A stretch of 8,389 nt of DNA from Methanomethylovorans sp. (GTDB lineage: Archaea > Halobacteriota > Methanosarcinia > Methanosarcinales > Methanosarcinaceae): positions 1 to 8,389 of the forward strand of contig JAHFZE010000053.1 in NCBI GenBank assembly GCA_020854785.1. The letters are read 5' to 3'. Below the pieces are notes generated by a model. It made no database searches. It was not told the DNA's origin and worked only from the letters and a program-made list of their open reading frames with translations. Below, in pieces: positions 4,677 to 8,389 of this stretch; position 1 is the first letter of the stretch, and each line of letters begins with the position of its first letter. A program made the position numbers and the translations under genes.

Positions 4677-6536
4677 GTGAGAAGATCGAAAATACGGGGG
4701 TTCGGCTTGAGAACTGAATGGAAGCTCCTGACAAGTTCTGAGATCACTGTCATTTTGATCGCCATCATAGCTCTGTATCTTGCCAGCGCATACAGCTACC
4801 TGTTGTTCCACACTCTTGTTGAGATGATCATTATAATCATAGCAGTGATGGTTTTTATGATCGCCTGGTTCTCAAGGAAGACCCTTGGGAACAACTATTT
4901 GCTTGTTCTTGGAATATCGTATTTGTTCATCGCGATCATTGAACTTTTCCATACACTAGCATACAAAGGCTTAGGAGTATTCCCCACACAAGGTGCCGAT
5001 CTAGCTACTCAATTGTGGATAAGTGCAAGGTACCTGGAAGCTGCCACTTTCCTTGTTGCTCCTTTGGTAATGAAAAAAGATCTGAAGGCATATTCAACAC
5101 TATGGGTCTATGTAATTATAACAACGATCCTTTTGATATCTATATTTTCGAACGTGTTCCCTGCATGCTACATAGAGGATAAAGGACTCACAACTTTCAA
5201 GATATTCAGTGAATACCTGATAGTAGGGATGTTCATCGGTGCCCTGGGATTGCTCTGGAAGGAACGGGACAGATTTGAACCTCCTGTGATCAATTTATTG
5301 ATGGCGTCCATAGTGCTCGCAGTTATGTCAGAGCTTGCCTTTACATTTTATATAGATGTCTATGGCTTCTTTAACCTGGCCGGACATTTATTCAAGCTTG
5401 TAGCTTTCTATTTTATCTATAAGGCAATAGTTGTGACAGCTTTTGTGAATCCATATGATCTTCTTTCCAAGGACCTTGTCCAAAAAAAACATATGCTAAG
5501 AGAAGAGAAAGAACGATTCCAGGAGCTTTTTGAAAATCTTAGTAACGGTGTTGCTGTACTCGAAACCCTGGACAAAGGTCAAAGTTTTCGATTCAAGGAT
5601 ATAAACCCTGCTGCTGAGAAGCTAAGCCATATCCACAAAGATGAAGTTATAGATAAAGACTTTACCGAGGTTTACACTGCTGTACACGAAAGTAAGCTTA
5701 TGGATGTCATTCGCAGAGTATGGGAAAGCGGGAACCCGATCGTAATTCCCGAAATATACTATCGTGACAGCCGCATTGAAGGCTGGCGGGAGCTATACAT
5801 TTACAGGCTATCTTCCGGTGAGATAGTGATAGTCAGCAAAGACATAACAACGAACAAAGAATTGGAAAGATCACAGGAAAATCTCACTGAAATGCTCATG
5901 GTCATCAATAAGATACTTAGACATGATATTTCCAATGACCTCACAGTCCTTTCAATGTCATTGGACGCCTTCAAAGAAAACAATGACCCCGAATACCTGA
6001 AAATGTCACATAAAGCACTTAACCGTAGCTTTAATCGCATACGTGAAATGAGAAAACTGGAAAATGTGATAACCAATCAACTGGAACTGAAACCATATGA
6101 TCTGCATGATGTGATAGCCGAGGTTTCCAAAAACCATCCTATAGAAATAGACATGAAAGACAATTGTATTGTCATGGCAGACGAAGGGCTTTATTCTGTA
6201 GTGGATAACATAATCAAGAACGCTGTGGACCACGGTCATGCCACTCGGATAGAAATAACACTAAATGCAAAAAATGATGGATCATGCAGCGTGCGTATGG
6301 CTGACAATGGTATAGGTATTCCGGCTGAAATTAAACAGTATATTTTCAAAGAAGGTTTCAGATACGGAACAACAGGCAACACTGGCCTGGGCCTTTATAT
6401 CGTCCGAATGATAATGGACCGATACGGCTCCATTGCTGTGGAAGAGAATGGACCTTCAGGTGCTGCTTTTCTACTTAACTTCAAAAGATCCAGAAATAAC
6501 GTACATGAACCTAAAAAAAAATTACCTGTGGATTGA
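4677..6536 (+). CDS. Membrane sensor histidine kinase (MASE3 - PAS - HisKA-like - HATPase)
   Basis: The longest frame encodes 619 residues. Residues about 23-255 form seven or eight membrane helices of the MASE3 sensor type, with the marker stretches IELFHTLAYKGLGVFP (88-103) and TQLWISARYLEAA (111-123). A short charged coil (262-284) leads into a PAS domain (about 280-392). The dimerisation helix carries LRHDISNDL with the likely phosphorylated His416. The ATPase domain shows the N-box (VVDNIIKNAVDHG, Asn515), G1 (DNGIGIP, 543-549) and G2 (GNTGLGLYIV, 567-576), so it should be active. It has no receiver domain, and no response regulator gene is adjacent. The start is uncertain: GTG 4677 has GGGG only two bases away, whereas TTG 4707 has GGGGGT (4696-4701) at five bases and suits the TATA box at 4662-4670. 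The stimulus is unknown. Confidence 0.9.
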   Translation: MRRSKIRGFGLRTEWKLLTSSEITVILIAIIALYLASAYSYLLFHTLVEMIIIIIAVMVFMIAWFSRKTLGNNYLLVLGISYLFIAIIELFHTLAYKGLGVFPTQGADLATQLWISARYLEAATFLVAPLVMKKDLKAYSTLWVYVIITTILLISIFSNVFPACYIEDKGLTTFKIFSEYLIVGMFIGALGLLWKERDRFEPPVINLLMASIVLAVMSELAFTFYIDVYGFFNLAGHLFKLVAFYFIYKAIVVTAFVNPYDLLSKDLVQKKHMLREEKERFQELFENLSNGVAVLETLDKGQSFRFKDINPAAEKLSHIHKDEVIDKDFTEVYTAVHESKLMDVIRRVWESGNPIVIPEIYYRDSRIEGWRELYIYRLSSGEIVIVSKDITTNKELERSQENLTEMLMVINKILRHDISNDLTVLSMSLDAFKENNDPEYLKMSHKALNRSFNRIREMRKLENVITNQLELKPYDLHDVIAEVSKNHPIEIDMKDNCIVMADEGLYSVVDNIIKNAVDHGHATRIEITLNAKNDGSCSVRMADNGIGIPAEIKQYIFKEGFRYGTTGNTGLGLYIVRMIMDRYGSIAVEENGPSGAAFLLNFKRSRNNVHEPKKKLPVD

Positions 6537-6574
6537 GATGCTTGCTGGAGATCTTAGATTTAGTATCTTTAGTA

Positions 6575-6601
6575 TTGTTACCCAATAGAACATTGTAACA
6601 A
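6575..6601 (+). terminator. Possible hairpin after the sensor kinase gene
   Basis: TTGTTAC (6575-6581) and GTAACAA (6595-6601) form a seven-pair stem with a 13-base loop, 38 bases after the kinase TGA (6534-6536). No strong T-run follows, so termination is uncertain. The surrounding 6537-6690 stretch contains three copies of AACATT and no coding frame that I can support. Confidence 0.3.
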
Positions 6602-6682
6602 CTTAACATTTGTAGCAGAGAACATTCCAATAAGTACACATTTATTCCCCAGCCATTACTTCGTCATTTAACTCTTAGAAAT

Positions 6683-6720
6683 GTCCTTTAAAAGCCGTTT
6701 AAATGGATAATTTTTTAACT
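6683..6720 (+). promoter_or_regulatory. Likely promoter of the regulator-thioesterase-synthetase operon
   Basis: TTTAAA occurs twice, spaced by AGCCG, inside a nearly symmetrical block CCTTTAAA-AGCCG-TTTAAATGG (6685-6705). The second copy (6698-6703) or the adjacent ATAATTTTTT could serve as the TATA element, with transcription starting near 6725 and a leader of about 45-50 bases. The symmetry is compatible with an operator, possibly for the HTH-cupin regulator itself (inference). Confidence 0.3.
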
Positions 6721-6771
6721 CACTATTGCGTATGCTTCCAAATCTGTATACTCTATAAGAGAGGTAGGAAC

Positions 6772-7350
6772 ATGTCAGAGAAGAACATAGTCGGTAACAA
6801 GATCCGTCAGTTGCGCGAAGCACGGGAAATGTCAGTCGAAGAACTGGCAGAAGCAAGTCACAGCAGTGTAGAACTCATAAAGCAGCTTGAAAATGGTGCC
6901 CTTATACCCTCATTGACACCCCTCTTACAAATAGCCCGTGCACTTGGAGTGCGCCTGGGTACTTTCCTTGATGATGCAACACAGAACACACCTGTTGTTG
7001 TAAGGGCCGGAAGGTCCGAGCAGATAGTAAGGTTCTCAGGTAACTGCAAAACACCAAAGGAAAGCATACTGGAGTTCTCGTCTCTGGCATCTAACAAGGT
7101 AGATAGACATATGGAACCGTTCCTTATAGATGTGCATCCCCTCGGATGTGCAGAGATCAATCTTTCAGCCCACGAAGGAGAAGAGTTCATCTACGTGCTT
7201 AAGGGACAGATCGAGGTCATGTACGGAAAGGAGCAGTATAAGCTCAATGTAGGCGATAGCATCTATTATGATTCTGTGATACCGCATCATGTACATGCAT
7301 CAGGGGATCACGAGGCACAGATCCTTGCAGTGGTGTATACTCCCCTCTAA
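6772..7350 (+). CDS. XRE-family HTH regulator with C-terminal cupin domain
   Basis: A 192-residue cytoplasmic DNA-binding protein. Residues about 6-66 form an XRE helix-turn-helix ([20 protein letters not shown], then the recognition part with [11 protein letters not shown]). After a linker of about 50 residues, a cupin_2 domain (about 115-190) shows motif 1 as [12 protein letters not shown] (His134, Glu138, Gly145) and motif 2 as [16 protein letters not shown] (His172/His173), so the metal or ligand ligands are largely kept. Start: GAGGT (6761-6765) lies six bases before ATG 6772; the frame opens at 6703, but that ATG has no such site and would add a cysteine-rich tail of 23 residues. Proteins of this design usually control the neighbouring catabolic genes and bind a small effector in the cupin. 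It leads the operon, so autoregulation in response to an organic acid or acyl-CoA is plausible but inferred. Confidence 0.9.
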   Translation: MSEKNIVGNKIRQLREAREMSVEELAEASHSSVELIKQLENGALIPSLTPLLQIARALGVRLGTFLDDATQNTPVVVRAGRSEQIVRFSGNCKTPKESILEFSSLASNKVDRHMEPFLIDVHPLGCAEINLSAHEGEEFIYVLKGQIEVMYGKEQYKLNVGDSIYYDSVIPHHVHASGDHEAQILAVVYTPL

Positions 7351-7364
7351 AGAAGGTAATCCAG

Positions 7365-7775
7365 ATGTTCACAACAACAGTCACTCCCAGGTTCGGAGAT
7401 GCCGATGGGCTGAAACATATAAACAATATCGCCATCTCGGAATGGTTCGAAGAGGCCCGCAACCCCGTGTTCCGTTTCTTCACACCAGACCTTGACCTTA
7501 GCTATGAAAAATGGAAGCTGATCCTTGCCAGGACAGAGTTCGATTACCTCGCAGAGATGTACTACGGAGAGGATGTGGAGATACGCACCTACGTTATAAG
7601 GATAGGTAATTCTTCTTTCACTATAGGGCAGGAAGCCTGGCAAAAAGGAGGACTGAAAGCAAAAGGACAGGCTGTGACAGTTCATTATGATTTCCTGAAC
7701 AAGAGATCTGTCCAGATACCGGAAGATATAAGAAAAAAGCTCCAGGAACATCTGATAACAGAAGATGAGAAATGA
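7365..7775 (+). CDS. Acyl-CoA thioesterase, 4HBT-type hotdog fold
   Basis: A 136-residue single-domain protein, the normal length for the family. The N-terminal motif RFGDADGLKHINNIAISEWFEEAR (residues 9-32) matches the hotdog thioesterase signature (R..D.D..GH.NN....Y.E.AR). Asp14 aligns with the catalytic Asp of 4-hydroxybenzoyl-CoA thioesterase, and the later parts (ILARTEFDYLAEMYYGEDVEI) fit the central strands. It should hydrolyse a small acyl-CoA to free acid and CoA in the cytoplasm; the substrate cannot be read from the sequence. It follows the regulator stop codon after 14 bases, with AAGGT just before ATG 7365, and is followed by an acyl-CoA synthetase. It may act as the opposing or clearing activity for that enzyme, for example by releasing trapped CoA. 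Confidence 0.85.
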   Translation: MFTTTVTPRFGDADGLKHINNIAISEWFEEARNPVFRFFTPDLDLSYEKWKLILARTEFDYLAEMYYGEDVEIRTYVIRIGNSSFTIGQEAWQKGGLKAKGQAVTVHYDFLNKRSVQIPEDIRKKLQEHLITEDEK

Positions 7776-7807
7776 ACGGTCATATCGAGAGTTGAGAGGG
7801 ATATGAG

Positions 7808-8389
7808 ATGCCATTTATTGAAGATACCTTAGGTACAGTTTTAGAGAACGTGGTGGCTAATGATCCTGACAGGGAATTCATGGTATATCCAGACAGAGAC
7901 CTGAGATTCACCTACAAGGAATTCGATGAGCGCGTAAATACGTTTGCCAAAGGATTGCTAGCTATAGGGATTGGAAAAGGCGATCATGTGGGGATATGGG
8001 CTAAAAATGTCCCTGACTGGCTGACCTTCATGTTCGCAACTGCCAAGATCGGCGCCGTGCTCGTAACTGTTAACACGGCATACAAAAGCCACGAAGTGGA
8101 ATATGTCATAAAGCAGTCCGACATGAAAGCTATAGCCATCATTGATGGATTCAGAGATGTGAACTATATAGATATCATGTACGAACTCGTACCTGAACTT
8201 AAAACACAGCAGCGTGGAAAACTGCGCAGTGAAAGATTTCCATTCCTGAAGAGAGTTATATTCATTGGACAGGAGAAACACCGGGGCATGTACAACAGTG
8301 CTGAGATCCTGCTACTCGGAAAACATGGGAACGAGGAGGAATTTCAAAGGATCAAACAGTCACTGGACTGCAACGATGTAGTAAATATG
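7808..8389 (+). CDS. AMP-forming acyl-CoA synthetase, N-terminal part (partial)
   Basis: The frame opens at ATG 7808 after GAGAGGG (7794-7800) and runs for 194 codons to the window edge. The visible part shows typical ANL-superfamily features: [29 protein letters not shown], split here by the [10 protein letters not shown] helix, then [18 protein letters not shown] and [22 protein letters not shown]. It stops at CNDVVNM, exactly where the family continues into the ATP-binding P-loop (Y-T-S-G-T-T-G type), so the catalytic motifs are outside the window. It converts an organic acid, ATP and CoA to acyl-CoA, AMP and PPi. Its closest type seems to be the medium- or branched-chain synthetases of Methanosarcinales, such as the characterised Methanosarcina acetivorans enzyme MacsMa. 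It is third in the operon, after regulator and thioesterase. The substrate is not determined. Confidence 0.9.
   Translation, partial: MPFIEDTLGTVLENVVANDPDREFMVYPDRDLRFTYKEFDERVNTFAKGLLAIGIGKGDHVGIWAKNVPDWLTFMFATAKIGAVLVTVNTAYKSHEVEYVIKQSDMKAIAIIDGFRDVNYIDIMYELVPELKTQQRGKLRSERFPFLKRVIFIGQEKHRGMYNSAEILLLGKHGNEEEFQRIKQSLDCNDVVNM

Noticed and set aside
4608..4811. 67-codon minus-strand frame over the kinase promoter
   Set aside because: It overlaps the start and first membrane helix of the kinase and has no ribosome binding site or family resemblance.
6751..6761. CTCT-ATA-AGAG hairpin at the ribosome binding site of the regulator, as a translational switch
   Set aside because: Only four base pairs with a three-base loop; too weak to claim control.
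6703..6771. N-terminal extension of the HTH-cupin regulator to ATG 6703
   Set aside because: The extra 23 residues are not HTH-like, the ATG lacks a ribosome binding site, and it lies in the probable promoter. ATG 6772 with GAGGT fits the family start.
7803..7805. ATG at 7803 as the start of the acyl-CoA synthetase
   Set aside because: It is in another frame and reaches a stop after nine codons; ATG 7808 opens the frame that carries the family motifs.
7347..7814. 155-codon minus-strand frame opposite the thioesterase
   Set aside because: It is antisense to a clear hotdog thioesterase with catalytic motif and shows no domain of its own.

Overview
The window looks like chromosomal DNA of a methanogenic archaeon, most likely of the Methanosarcinales (a Methanolobus- or Methanococcoides-like organism). 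I infer this from GGTGAT-type ribosome binding sites, TATA-type promoters (TATAAATA, TTTATAAAA) with no bacterial -35/-10 pairs, AT-rich intergenic DNA, an LVIVD-repeat surface protein, a MASE3 sensor kinase with an RHD-type H-box, and an XRE-cupin / thioesterase / acyl-CoA synthetase cluster. The family calls come from reading protein motifs by eye, and the genus is a guess.

Left part (1-4118), cell-surface related. The first 99 bases are the 3' end of a plus-strand gene that resembles the C-terminus of a family 4 glycosyltransferase. Two minus-strand genes for exported proteins follow. One (338-919) is a small acidic, low-complexity protein with a signal peptide and a C-terminal membrane anchor. 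The other (1464-4118) is a large secreted protein with about 14 LVIVD propeller-blade repeats and six alternating Ca-loop repeats. They are separated by about 545 bases holding the promoter of the small gene, two operator-like dyads, several hairpins and a possible short plus-strand transcript.

Middle part (4119-6536). A 558-base divergent intergenic region contains promoters for both flanking genes, a compact dyad cluster and a repeated 12-mer. It leads into a membrane histidine kinase (MASE3 - PAS - HisKA-like - HATPase) with no response regulator beside it. The start codon of the kinase is uncertain because its best TATA box lies against the first possible start codon.

Right part (6772-8389) is a compact plus-strand operon. 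An HTH-cupin regulator is followed after 14 bases by a hotdog-fold acyl-CoA thioesterase, then after 32 bases by an AMP-forming acyl-CoA synthetase that runs off the window just before its expected P-loop. The three genes suggest controlled activation and hydrolysis of a small organic acid. The cupin domain may sense the acid or a related ligand.

I saw no rRNA, tRNA, CRISPR array, transposase or integrase. The most notable points are the repeat architecture of the secreted protein, the paired dyads at the 919 promoter, and the possible leaderless small gene plus hairpins around 1232-1431. None of these amounts to a clearly new system.
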